Assembly: GCA_002393895.1 (NCBI GenBank) | Contig: DGUE01000064.1 | Coordinates: 1-6,188, forward strand | DNA from: Bacteroidales bacterium UBA4318 | GTDB taxonomy: Bacteria > Bacteroidota > Bacteroidia > Bacteroidales > UBA932 | Reading direction: 5' to 3' | Length of the DNA: 6,188 nt | Part shown: positions 1-6,188 of the stretch, piece after piece | How the letters are laid out: each line of letters opens with the position of its first letter | Numbering within the stretch: position 1 is the first letter of the stretch | Made by a program: the position numbers and the translations under genes | The notes under the pieces: generated by a model | The model's input: the letters and a program-made list of their open reading frames with translations, nothing else | Databases searched by the model: none | What the model was told of the DNA's origin: nothing

Positions 1-51
1 GAGGCTGGCGGCCCTTTGCTTTTTTTCCCTTCTTTTACTAACTTTATGGCG

Positions 52-1758
52 ATGAAACGTGTGCTGGCCATATTCCTCGCCATACTGCTGCCCCTGGCCG
101 GAGAGCAGGGAGCACTCGCGCAGAATGAGCACAAGGCACTCATCGTTCCCATCCGTTTCAACGACCTTCAGTTAATCACCCCGCACGAAAAGCTGGACAG
201 TCTGGCCACAGAACTCTCAAAATATTACGAGGCGCAGTTCCGGGACAGCATCAAATTCGTTTTCGACGTATACAGGGAGGTGATGGTGAACGGATCTTAT
301 ACCACTTTCGGCTCCAACCAGTCTTTCCGCCGCGACGCCCTTGCCTACAAGATGGCGCTCACGGTCTACAAAACCCTCTACGACCAGATGAACGTTGCCA
401 TCTACGACAACGACAACGACGGCCTGGTGAACGATATCATCCTCATCACACCCGGCATCTCGGAGCATGCCGGAGGCGGGGCGGAGCAGTTCTGGCCACA
501 GTACATCGAGCTGGAGAGCAAGGATATCCCCTACCTGCGTATCCGCCCGACAGGTTTCGCCATTGTCCCCGAGCTGAATGCCGGGGGCGAGACTGCCGGC
601 ATAGGGATCCTGGCCCACGAATTCGCTCACATACTCGGGCTGAAGGACATGTACGACACGGACGATGAATCCAGCGGAGGCATCTGCCCCGGGCTCGGCA
701 TCACCAGCATTATGGACAGGGGCATGGAGAACGACTCCGGCAACACCCCTCCCAACCTGAATGCTATTGAGCGGGAGATCCTTGGCACCGGGGCCTGCGA
801 GCTTCTGGAAACCGGAGGCGCATACACCCTGGAGCCCATCCACCTGAACGGGCGCTATTTCAAGATCCCCACCCTTGTGGAAAACCGCTATTATCTCATT
901 GAAAACCGGCGTGCAGAGGGCTACGACGCCCATATTGGCGGGAGCGGCATGCTGATCTACAGGGTGGACAGGTCCGAGAACCAGGCGGGTTATTCGAGCT
1001 ACTACCAGCGCACTCTAAACGCCCTGGAGAGATGGAGGCTGAACCAGGTGAACTGCAATCCTGAGTTCCCCGGCGCTGAGCTGCTGCCGGCGGTCAGGGA
1101 CTCCCTCGACAGCTCCGCCGTATTCTGGCCCAGGGAAGGCCGGAAGGTGTTCAGCCCCGGCAGGATAGCCCTCATGGACATACAGAAGGAAGCGAACGGG
1201 GACATCTCCTTCAAAGCGCTCGAGCCGGTGCGGATGATAAAGGAGTCGATACTTCAGACCAGCGCCACTTTCACCTGGACGGTCACGGAAGAGCTGGGGC
1301 CGGTGGACAGCTGCAAGTTCGAATGGTCTGCCCCGGGCTCCCCTGCTCACAGGGAGGACGGCATACGCACGACAGACAGCACCTATTCCTTCACGATAAG
1401 GGATCTGACCCCACGCACTGCATACAACTACAGGGCGAGCGTCTACTACCCCGACGGGGCATCCTACGGCACTGCCGGGAGTTTCGTCACGAAGAACCAC
1501 CGGGAAGGCATCGCCAGATTCATCTACCTGGGGGACGCCGCAAGGAACAGGGACGGCAGTTTCCAGGCCGGGACGGCCATCCCGCTCGTGGTCTACAACA
1601 GTGTTGGTGAGCAGATCCGGTGGACCTTCAACGGCATTCCTATCAGCGCCGGGCAAGACGGCATGTGGAAGGTGCCGGGGAACGGTCTGCTGAAGGCCGA
1701 AATAGACCGCAAGGATGGAAGTAAAGAAGTGATAGTCAAAGAGATACAGGTAAAATGA
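52..1758 (+). CDS. Exported M6-like zinc metalloprotease with C-terminal beta domains
   Basis: Predicted secreted zinc endopeptidase of the M6 (immune inhibitor A-like) family, 568 residues from the ATG at 52. Residues 1-23 form a signal peptide: basic MKR start, hydrophobic core, and a likely cut after Ala-Leu-Ala before Gln24. Asp119-Asn-Asp-Asn-Asp-Gly124 is the Asp-rich, calcium-loop-like segment that M6 proteins carry before the active site. The zinc site is HEFAH (189-193) followed by Gly196 and Asp199, fitting HExxHxxGxxD. Downstream come an SIMDRG segment with NTPP, and YYLIENR followed by GSGMLIYRVD, all recognisable M6 landmarks. Residues about 391-480 look like a fibronectin type III-like domain, and about 484-568 like another beta domain. 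The end is not a clear type IX secretion signal. An in-frame ATG at 46 and a TTG at 16 are possible alternative starts; 52 gives the cleanest signal peptide. No Shine-Dalgarno is visible. It overlaps the lipoprotein gene by ATGA. The substrate is unknown. Confidence 0.9.
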   Translation: MKRVLAIFLAILLPLAGEQGALAQNEHKALIVPIRFNDLQLITPHEKLDSLATELSKYYEAQFRDSIKFVFDVYREVMVNGSYTTFGSNQSFRRDALAYKMALTVYKTLYDQMNVAIYDNDNDGLVNDIILITPGISEHAGGGAEQFWPQYIELESKDIPYLRIRPTGFAIVPELNAGGETAGIGILAHEFAHILGLKDMYDTDDESSGGICPGLGITSIMDRGMENDSGNTPPNLNAIEREILGTGACELLETGGAYTLEPIHLNGRYFKIPTLVENRYYLIENRRAEGYDAHIGGSGMLIYRVDRSENQAGYSSYYQRTLNALERWRLNQVNCNPEFPGAELLPAVRDSLDSSAVFWPREGRKVFSPGRIALMDIQKEANGDISFKALEPVRMIKESILQTSATFTWTVTEELGPVDSCKFEWSAPGSPAHREDGIRTTDSTYSFTIRDLTPRTAYNYRASVYYPDGASYGTAGSFVTKNHREGIARFIYLGDAARNRDGSFQAGTAIPLVVYNSVGEQIRWTFNGIPISAGQDGMWKVPGNGLLKAEIDRKDGSKEVIVKEIQVK

Positions 1759-2159
1759 GAAAGCTGGCCCTCATATCTTTCCTGCTGGTTGCAGCCCTCT
1801 TCTGGGGATGCGGCCAGACGGACCTGTCGGAAGGCTTTAAGCAGAACGGGCAGCTGCGCATGGAGATCAAGGGCTACGTCACCTTCAGCTACGACCCCCT
1901 CACCTGCCAGCTGGGGTTCAACCGGGAAGATTGCGAGTTCCGCGTGAACTCCGACAACATGTCCGATTTCTTCATCCTGAAGCTGGATGAGATGCCCTCG
2001 GGCGAAGGCCAGAGAATAAATGGTGCAGCAACATGGACCACAGGTGACAATCTCCATTATAAAAAGACTATATTTGAGGTCGTTAAACTGGAAGGAAGCA
2101 AGATATGGCTGTGGTCTTCCGAAAGCCGTATCGCGGCCGTAGTGCAGGTATTATATTGA
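1755..2159 (+). CDS. Small predicted lipoprotein of unknown function
   Basis: Encodes 134 residues. The N-terminus is a lipoprotein signal: MRK, a hydrophobic core (about residues 4-17), then a lipobox-like Phe-Trp-Gly before Cys19, the predicted lipidated residue, leaving a mature chain of about 116 residues. Phe and Trp at -3 and -2 are not the most canonical lipobox, but the signal is otherwise good. The mature part alternates short hydrophobic and polar stretches as in a small all-beta fold and contains Cys35-38-type polar loops rather than any catalytic motif I recognise. It resembles short hypothetical lipoproteins known in Bacteroidales, but I assign no function. The acidic tract expected of a strong surface-export signal after Cys19 is weak, so periplasmic-facing anchoring is as likely as surface display. 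The start overlaps the protease stop (ATGA), implying coupled expression. Its 3' half is more AT-rich than its neighbours. Confidence 0.85.
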   Translation: MRKLALISFLLVAALFWGCGQTDLSEGFKQNGQLRMEIKGYVTFSYDPLTCQLGFNREDCEFRVNSDNMSDFFILKLDEMPSGEGQRINGAATWTTGDNLHYKKTIFEVVKLEGSKIWLWSSESRIAAVVQVLY

Positions 2160-2163
2160 TATT

Positions 2164-3042
2164 ATGGTAAAAAGATATAGAGTAGCGGATTTCGTGTTCG
2201 GCATCAGCATGCCGGACGGGTTTTCCTTCGATTCACTCGCAATGACAAACCTGGCCCCCTTCGAGCTGGGCAGCTGCGCTGAAGAGGATATCTTCTGCCT
2301 GAGCGTGGAGGACACACTGCCGGACTTCCCCGAAAAGCCCCTGTACCGCACCGAAGACGGGCCGGGATTTCCGGAGATTGCCCTCTTCGAATCCGAAGGC
2401 GGATGGGTTGTGCGTGTGAAGCCTCTTCCACATCTTCCGGAAGCGTCCGTCATGTGGATGAAGGAGGATTTCTCCGAAGTGCGGCTACAGTTCCTGAACC
2501 CTCGCGAAAGGCATTTCGCCCTCAATAACGCGCTGATGCTCGCCTTTGCCTTCTCCACAGCCCGCAGGGGCGCCCTGGAGATGCACTCTTCGGTGGTGAT
2601 GAACGCCGGGAAGGGATATATGTTCCTGGGCAGGAGCGGCACGGGCAAGAGCACCCACAGCAGCCTGTGGATCAGACACATACCGGGCACTGAACTCCTC
2701 AACGACGACAATCCCATCCTCCGCCTTATGCCGGACGGGGCCGTGCGTGTGTTCGGATCGCCGTGGAGCGGGAAAACCCCCTGCTACAAGGCCAAGGACG
2801 TGCCCGCCGGGGCTATAGTCAGCCTCAAACAGGCCCCATACAACAAGATTGAACGCCTCTCACCTATCCAGGCATACGCCACTCTCATGTCTTCATCTTC
2901 CGCTTTCAGGCCATTCAAGGCCCTTGCGGACGGATGGCATGATACCATGGAAAAGATTGCCGGCAAGGTGCCGGTTTTCCAGCTGGAATGCCTGCCGGAC
3001 AGGGAGGCTGCGGAACTTTGCCACAGTACGGTGAATGGATAA
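2164..3042 (+). CDS. HPr kinase-like P-loop kinase of a RiPP-type cluster
   Basis: Encodes 292 residues, cytoplasmic, with no signal peptide. The C-terminal half matches the HprK-like fold: His141 in MHSSVV before the P-loop, Walker A GRSGTGKST at 156-164, an Asp pair in NDDN at 180-183 suited to metal binding or catalysis, and GSPWSGK at 198-204, the PWSG motif typical of this subgroup. Residues 1 to about 130 form a less conserved, probably beta-rich domain that may recognise a substrate. True HPr kinases act on the sugar-transport protein HPr. Relatives in some lasso-peptide clusters instead phosphorylate the peptide product. With a PqqD protein and an exporter just downstream, phosphorylation of a peptide or carrier is the more likely role here, by inference. 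It starts 4 bases after the lipoprotein stop and overlaps the next gene by 8 bases. Similar proteins are sometimes labelled PEP carboxykinase-like because they share the fold. Confidence 0.85.
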   Translation: MVKRYRVADFVFGISMPDGFSFDSLAMTNLAPFELGSCAEEDIFCLSVEDTLPDFPEKPLYRTEDGPGFPEIALFESEGGWVVRVKPLPHLPEASVMWMKEDFSEVRLQFLNPRERHFALNNALMLAFAFSTARRGALEMHSSVVMNAGKGYMFLGRSGTGKSTHSSLWIRHIPGTELLNDDNPILRLMPDGAVRVFGSPWSGKTPCYKAKDVPAGAIVSLKQAPYNKIERLSPIQAYATLMSSSSAFRPFKALADGWHDTMEKIAGKVPVFQLECLPDREAAELCHSTVNG

Positions 3043-3460
3043 ACGGGTAGTTGCAAACGAGTTGCTGCTGGAAGAGGCAGCCAGCCTGATGGACGAGGGC
3101 CGCGAGGTGAACTTCACGCCCCTGGGCAGCAGCATGCTTCCCTTCATCAGAGGCGGCAAAGACAGCGTCCGCCTCCAGAAGAAGGCATCCGTGGAAGTGG
3201 GAGACATAGTGCTGGTGCGCCTTCCCGGCCCGCGTTATGTGCTTCACCGCGTCATCGGCATCCAAGGAGACGGCCTCACCCTCATGGGGGACGGGAACAT
3301 AGCCGGCACCGAGTCGTGCAGCAGAAGCGACGTGATGGGCACGGTGGTCGGGATAGTGAAGGGGAAGCGCACCGTGGTTCCGGGCAAGGCCCGGATCTGG
3401 CGCCTGCTTAAACCCGTAAGACGTTATTTATTAGGAATATACAGAAGAATAGCAATATGA
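3035..3460 (+). CDS. S24/S26 signal-peptidase-fold protein, apparent Ser-His pair
   Basis: Encodes 141 residues related to the S24/S26 peptidases (signal peptidase and LexA-like fold). The motif GSSMLP at 31-36 gives Ser33 as the likely nucleophile. VEVGDIVLVR at 53-62 matches the conserved strand that follows in signal peptidases. In YVLHRVIG the general-base position appears to be His71 rather than the Lys of ordinary bacterial signal peptidase I, as in SipW and archaeal or eukaryotic enzymes. LMGDGN at 83-88 matches the conserved GDxN region. Unlike true signal peptidases it has no hydrophobic N-terminal anchor. The C-terminal 20 or so residues are rich in Arg, Lys, Leu, Ile and Trp and may form an amphipathic, membrane-touching helix. 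A soluble protease that trims a leader peptide before export would fit the neighbours, but that is inference. It overlaps the kinase gene by 8 bases and the PqqD gene by ATGA. Confidence 0.85.
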   Translation: MDKRVVANELLLEEAASLMDEGREVNFTPLGSSMLPFIRGGKDSVRLQKKASVEVGDIVLVRLPGPRYVLHRVIGIQGDGLTLMGDGNIAGTESCSRSDVMGTVVGIVKGKRTVVPGKARIWRLLKPVRRYLLGIYRRIAI

Positions 3461-3726
3461 AGATTAAAGACGGATTCACCCTGCGCACGATGCTCGGCGA
3501 GAATATCGTGGTAGGAGAAGGCCTTTCCCAGGTCAATTTCAACAAACTCATCACCCTCAACGAGACAGCCGCATTCCTCTGGAAAGAAGTTTCCGGGAAA
3601 GAGTTCACCAAAGAAGACCTGGTGAAGCTGCTGACAGATAATTATGAGGTGGAAGAAGAGCGTGCCGCCGCAGATGTGGACAAGCTCATCGACACCTGGA
3701 TCAAAGAAGGCATAGCAGAAGAATGA
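3457..3726 (+). CDS. PqqD-family peptide-binding (RRE-type) protein
   Basis: Encodes 89 residues, the usual size for a stand-alone PqqD-like protein. The pattern follows the family: a short N-terminal beta part with LRTMLGENIVV (9-19), the hallmark LNETAAFLW (34-42), a helix with TKEDLVKLL (51-59), then Asn-Tyr-Glu-Val and a C-terminal helix ending in EGIAEE. PqqD proteins are small winged-helix modules that bind the leader peptide of a ribosomal precursor and present it to a modifying enzyme, as in pyrroloquinoline quinone and lasso-peptide pathways. No PqqE-like radical SAM protein or lasso cyclase is present here, so its partner is unknown and could be the kinase, the S26-like protein or an enzyme outside the window. 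It starts in the S26 gene stop (ATGA) and its own stop overlaps the ABC transporter start (ATGA), so its level is probably tied to both. Confidence 0.88.
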   Translation: MKIKDGFTLRTMLGENIVVGEGLSQVNFNKLITLNETAAFLWKEVSGKEFTKEDLVKLLTDNYEVEEERAAADVDKLIDTWIKEGIAEE

Positions 3727-5342
3727 GAAGCTTCCGCAACTGCATGAAAGCCCTGTACGGGATGTCTGCGCCTGTGAGGTGGCGGATGGGCGTGAGCGTG
3801 CTGATAGGCATCGCGCGCATAGCCGCATCCCTGGCTTTCGTGTGGGCGAGCAAGCATCTGGTAGATATTGCCACCAGGGTCAGCGACGCTTCCCTTAAAA
3901 GCGGCATCATCATCTTCGTATGCATCCTCCTCTTCCAGCTGGGGGTCATCGTACTGGCCAACTGGTGGGATGCCTACTGCGAAGTGAAAGCCCGCAATAT
4001 CCTGCGCATGAGCACCTTTGCCCACGTGATGCGCAGCCGTTGGGACGGGCGCGAGCGTTTCCTTTCAGGCGACACCGTGAACCGCCTCGAAGAGGATATA
4101 CGGGTGGTGTCCGAACTGCTAGTCGGCCGCATTCCCGGCATGGTGATTACTGCCATCCAGCTGATCGCGGCCTCCGTGTACCTGCTTTACCTGGCGCCCA
4201 GGCTGCTCTGGGTTCTGCTCATACTCATGATCTCGGCCGTTTTCGGCTCCAAGATGTTCTTCCGCCAGCTACGGAAGCTGATGGCACGCATCCGCGCCCG
4301 TGAAAGCGAACTCCAGCAGCACATGCAGGAGAGCCTGCAGCACCGCGTGCTGGTGCTCACCCTTACCAACCTTGAACGCGTGCTCGGCAAGTTCGGATGG
4401 ATCCAGGAGGATATCGAAGACAATACACGTAAACGCCTGAACTACAACGCAGTAGCCCGAGGACTGATGTTTCTGGGCTTCCAGGCCGGGCACGCCGCAG
4501 CCTTTATCTGGGGTGTGGTCGGAATCATCCACGGGACCGTGACTTACGGCATGATGACCGCGTTCCTCCAGCTGGTTGGCCAGGTGCAGAGGCCCATCGC
4601 CGAGTTCGGCAGGCAGATTCCCGCATTCATCCTCGCACTGACCTCTGTGGAGCGTGTGATGGAACTGATGGAACTGGAGAAAGAACCATCTTCCGAAGCT
4701 GTTCTGCTGGAGGGCGCCCCTTCAGTCGAAGTATCCCATATCAGCTATTCATACCCCGATTCCAGTGAGATGGTGCTGAAGGATTTCTCCTGCAGTTTCC
4801 CTGAGGGGTCCTTCACCGTTGTGGCAGGGCCTACCGGTGCCGGAAAGAGCACCCTCATACGCCTGATTCTCGGGCTCCTGACCCCTTCGGATGGCAGTAT
4901 TATGGTTGGCGGGAAGAAGGCCGGAGCGGCCCTCCGCGGCAACTTCATGTATATCCCGCAGGGGAATTCGCTTCTCAGCGGCACCATACGCTCGAATCTT
5001 CAGCTGGCAGCTCCGGCAGCCAGCGAGGATCAACTGCGGGAAGTGCTGAAAACGGCCATGGCGGATTTCGTTTTCGAGCTTCCAAAGGGGCTGGACACTC
5101 CCTGCGGCGAGGTCGGAAGCGGCCTGAGCGAAGGCCAGTGCCAGCGCATCGCCATTGCCCGCGGGCTGCTGCGCCCTGGCGGCGTGCTGATCCTGGACGA
5201 ATCCACCTCCGCACTCGACGATGCCACAGAAGAAAAGCTGCTGCAGAATCTCTGCAACAGCTATCACGGTCGTAAGACCATCATCTTTATTTCCCACCGG
5301 CAGGCCGCAGTGAAGTTTGCGGATGCGGTAGTGGAGATTTAG
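3723..5342 (+). CDS. ABC exporter half-transporter (fused TMD-NBD)
   Basis: Encodes 539 residues of a type I ABC exporter that would act as a dimer in the inner membrane. Hydrophobic segments lie near residues 22-42, 60-80, 135-156, 160-178, 247-270 and 277-308, giving about six membrane helices. The nucleotide-binding domain starts near 334. Walker A is GPTGAGKST at 369-377, the Q-loop is Gln413, the signature is LSEGQ at 468-472, Walker B is VLILDE at 488-493, followed by SALD, and the H-loop is His525, so all ATPase motifs are intact. There is no N-terminal C39 peptidase domain, so a substrate peptide would have to be trimmed by another protein. The chain ends at ADAVVEI, without the final 25 or so residues usual in the family. 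Context (PqqD, kinase and S26-like protein, all overlapping) points to export of a modified peptide. Export of a lipid or drug cannot be excluded from sequence alone. Its stop is interleaved with that of tpiA. Confidence 0.93.
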   Translation: MRSFRNCMKALYGMSAPVRWRMGVSVLIGIARIAASLAFVWASKHLVDIATRVSDASLKSGIIIFVCILLFQLGVIVLANWWDAYCEVKARNILRMSTFAHVMRSRWDGRERFLSGDTVNRLEEDIRVVSELLVGRIPGMVITAIQLIAASVYLLYLAPRLLWVLLILMISAVFGSKMFFRQLRKLMARIRARESELQQHMQESLQHRVLVLTLTNLERVLGKFGWIQEDIEDNTRKRLNYNAVARGLMFLGFQAGHAAAFIWGVVGIIHGTVTYGMMTAFLQLVGQVQRPIAEFGRQIPAFILALTSVERVMELMELEKEPSSEAVLLEGAPSVEVSHISYSYPDSSEMVLKDFSCSFPEGSFTVVAGPTGAGKSTLIRLILGLLTPSDGSIMVGGKKAGAALRGNFMYIPQGNSLLSGTIRSNLQLAAPAASEDQLREVLKTAMADFVFELPKGLDTPCGEVGSGLSEGQCQRIAIARGLLRPGGVLILDESTSALDDATEEKLLQNLCNSYHGRKTIIFISHRQAAVKFADAVVEI

Positions 5343-6094
5343 AAGCTCTTCGCAATACCGATAAAATCGTCCGACTTCAGCGCAGCGCCGCCGATCAGGC
5401 CACCGTCGATGTCGGGCTGGGCAAAGAGTTCCTTTGCATTTGAAGGCTTGCAGCTGCCACCGTAGAGGATGGTGGTGTCCCCTGCGACCTGTGCACCGAA
5501 CTTGCCGGCGAGCACCTTGCGGATGCAGGCGTGGATTTCCTGGGCCTGCTCTGCGGTAGCGGTCTTGCCGGTGCCGATTGCCCAGACGGGCTCGTAGGCA
5601 ACGACGATGTTCTTCATGTCTTCGGCGGTGAAGTTGAACAGGACGTTCTCGGTCTGGGCCTTCACTACGTCGAAATGCTTGCCTGCCTCACGCTCGTCGA
5701 GATTCTCACCGACGCAGAGGATGACCTTGAGCCCTTCGGCAAGTGCGAGTTTCACCTTCTCAACAAGCTTGGCATCGGTCTCGCCGTAGTACTGCCTGCG
5801 CTCGGAGTGGCCGAGGATGGTCCAGGTGGCGCCGGTAGACTTGAGCATGGCTACGGAGATCTCTCCGGTGTAGGCGCCCTTTTCCTTATCGGCGCAGTTC
5901 TGTGCGGAAAGCTCCACGCGGGTGCCTTTCAGCACCTCGGCCACAGGGCAGAGATGGGTGAAAGGGGTGGCTACGATGAGGCCGACCTCTGCGGGGACTT
6001 CTTTACTCTTTTCGACAACTTCTTTTGCGAGCTGTACGCCCTCAGGAACTGTAGTGTTCATTTTCCAGTTTCCTGCAACAATGTTCTTTCTCAT
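5339..6094 (-). CDS. tpiA: Triosephosphate isomerase
   Basis: Cytosolic glycolytic and gluconeogenic enzyme interconverting dihydroxyacetone phosphate and glyceraldehyde 3-phosphate. It has 251 residues, the normal length for a bacterial enzyme. Every landmark is present: Asn9 and Lys11 in AGNWKMN, the electrophile His96 in LGHSERR, the catalytic base Glu168 in [12 protein letters not shown] (the flexible loop 6), YGGS at 211-214, and the phosphate-binding GGLIGGA at 231-237. The ATG at 6094 gives the family-typical [13 protein letters not shown]. An in-frame ATG at 6118 would add MQKPIIIN, but it lies at about the predicted transcription start, so 6094 is preferred. The leader between promoter and start is A-rich with no Shine-Dalgarno. 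It converges on the ABC transporter with a 4-base overlap and is otherwise unrelated to that operon. Confidence 0.98.
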   Translation of the reverse strand: MRKNIVAGNWKMNTTVPEGVQLAKEVVEKSKEVPAEVGLIVATPFTHLCPVAEVLKGTRVELSAQNCADKEKGAYTGEISVAMLKSTGATWTILGHSERRQYYGETDAKLVEKVKLALAEGLKVILCVGENLDEREAGKHFDVVKAQTENVLFNFTAEDMKNIVVAYEPVWAIGTGKTATAEQAQEIHACIRKVLAGKFGAQVAGDTTILYGGSCKPSNAKELFAQPDIDGGLIGGAALKSDDFIGIAKSF

Positions 6095-6118
6095 ATTTAT
6101 TATTATTGGTTTCTGCAA

Positions 6119-6150
6119 CTTGCAAATTTAGCAATAATTGCCCAAATTTG
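6119..6150 (+). promoter_or_regulatory. Possible divergent plus-strand promoter
   Basis: CTTG at 6119-6122 and CAAATTTG at 6143-6150 are separated by 20 bases, each one base off the TTTG and TAnnTTTG boxes of Bacteroidota promoters. It would start transcription near 6155-6158, about 15-18 bases before the ATG at 6173. Support is weak because neither box is exact and the right arm is a self-palindrome. Confidence 0.25.
6123..6150. repeat. Imperfect palindrome over the tpiA -7 box
   Basis: The outer arms CAAATTT (6123-6129) and AAATTTG (6144-6150) enclose inner arms GCAAT (6131-6135) and ATTGC (6137-6141) around one central A at 6136. One extra base on the left and two on the right break perfect symmetry. 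A one-base loop makes an RNA hairpin unlikely, so this reads as a DNA dyad, possibly a protein-binding site covering the promoter. CAAATTTG at 6143-6150 is itself palindromic, so the outer arms can also be read as a direct repeat spaced 20 bases. AT-rich promoter DNA can produce such symmetry by chance. Confidence 0.45.
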
Positions 6151-6153
6151 TAA
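6123..6153 (-). promoter_or_regulatory. Probable tpiA promoter, Bacteroidota-type
   Basis: Read on the minus strand, 6130-6123 is TAAATTTG, an exact match to the TAnnTTTG -7 consensus of Bacteroidota primary sigma factors. Nineteen bases upstream is TTAC (6153-6150), a weak match to the TTTG -33 box. This predicts a transcription start near 6115-6119 and a leader of roughly 22-25 bases before the ATG at 6094. Placement directly before a housekeeping gene supports it. The poor -33 box is the main doubt. Confidence 0.65.
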
Positions 6154-6172
6154 GTTATTAGATAATCATTCG

Positions 6173-6188
6173 ATGAAGAATTTTGTAG
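6173..6188 (+). CDS. Possible start of a divergent gene, cut by the window edge
   Basis: An ATG at 6173 opens a frame reading Met-Lys-Asn-Phe-Val before the window ends. The support is its position downstream of a possible divergent promoter and the Lys- and Asn-rich start. Five codons cannot identify a product. The same bases could instead hold the end of a minus-strand gene: that strand has stops here, for example after a reading ending Thr-Lys-Phe-Phe-Ile-Glu. Confidence 0.22.

Noticed and set aside
1..28. GC-rich bases followed by a run of seven T, resembling the end of a terminator
   Set aside because: Only a three-base stem can form within the window, so a hairpin cannot be shown. It could be completed only by sequence before base 1.
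15..46. Promoter-like TTTG (15-18), 20 bases, TAACTTTA (39-46) before the protease
   Set aside because: The spacing fits, but transcription would start at or just after the ATG codons at 46 and 52, requiring a leaderless message. The -7 box is also one base off.
484..568. C-terminal beta domain of the protease as a type IX secretion signal
   Set aside because: These numbers are residues of the protease. The VVYNSVGE stretch and the final VK are suggestive, but the usual opening Pro-Asn-Pro motif is missing and the rest reads better as an Ig-like domain.
217..933. Long minus-strand open frame of 238 codons opposite the M6 protease
   Set aside because: It lies wholly antisense to a gene with clear family motifs, and its translation has no recognisable domain. 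GC-rich DNA often leaves the opposite strand open.
1015..1656. Minus-strand open frame of 213 codons opposite the protease C-terminus
   Set aside because: Antisense shadow. The translation is rich in Pro, Arg, Gly and Val without any motif, while the plus strand reads as plausible beta domains.
4749..5297. Minus-strand open frame of 182 codons opposite the ABC ATPase domain
   Set aside because: The plus strand encodes every ATPase motif here, and the antisense translation shows nothing recognisable.
5922..6131. Plus-strand open frame of 69 codons over the start of tpiA
   Set aside because: It is antisense to the conserved tpiA N-terminus and its apparent hydrophobic end comes from the AT-rich leader.

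Overview
The window looks like a chromosomal segment from a fairly GC-rich member of the Bacteroidota, probably Bacteroidales-like. The signs are the absence of convincing Shine-Dalgarno sequences, a TAnnTTTG-type -7 promoter box upstream of tpiA, a short lipoprotein of a kind seen in Bacteroidales, and an M6-type secreted metalloprotease. Coding DNA is GC-rich by eye, while the only real intergenic stretch (6095-6172) is strongly AT-rich. No tRNA, rRNA, CRISPR array, insertion sequence or attachment site was seen.

From about 52 to 5342, six plus-strand genes are packed end to end: an exported M6-like zinc metalloprotease, a small lipoprotein, an HPr-kinase-like P-loop protein, an S24/S26 signal-peptidase-fold protein with an apparent Ser-His pair, a PqqD-family peptide-binding protein, and an ABC exporter half-transporter. 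The junctions are a 4-base overlap, a 4-base gap, then overlaps of 8, 4 and 4 bases, so this is very likely one translationally coupled operon. The last four genes resemble the processing and export half of a RiPP (ribosomally made, modified peptide) pathway: a leader-peptide recognition module, a kinase related to those in some lasso-peptide clusters, a candidate leader protease and an exporter. No precursor peptide and no dedicated modifying enzyme (radical SAM, cyclase, B2-type protease) is in the window, and the junctions leave no room for one. They must lie upstream of base 1, be encoded elsewhere, or not exist. This cassette is the best candidate for an undescribed system.

From 5339 to 6094 on the minus strand lies tpiA, a complete triosephosphate isomerase and a housekeeping gene. 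It converges on the ABC transporter so tightly that the two stop codons are interleaved and there is no space for a terminator. Upstream of tpiA, the short AT-rich region contains a good -7 box, an imperfect palindrome over that box, and a weaker plus-strand promoter-like arrangement aimed at a possible divergent gene that would begin at 6173 and run off the window.
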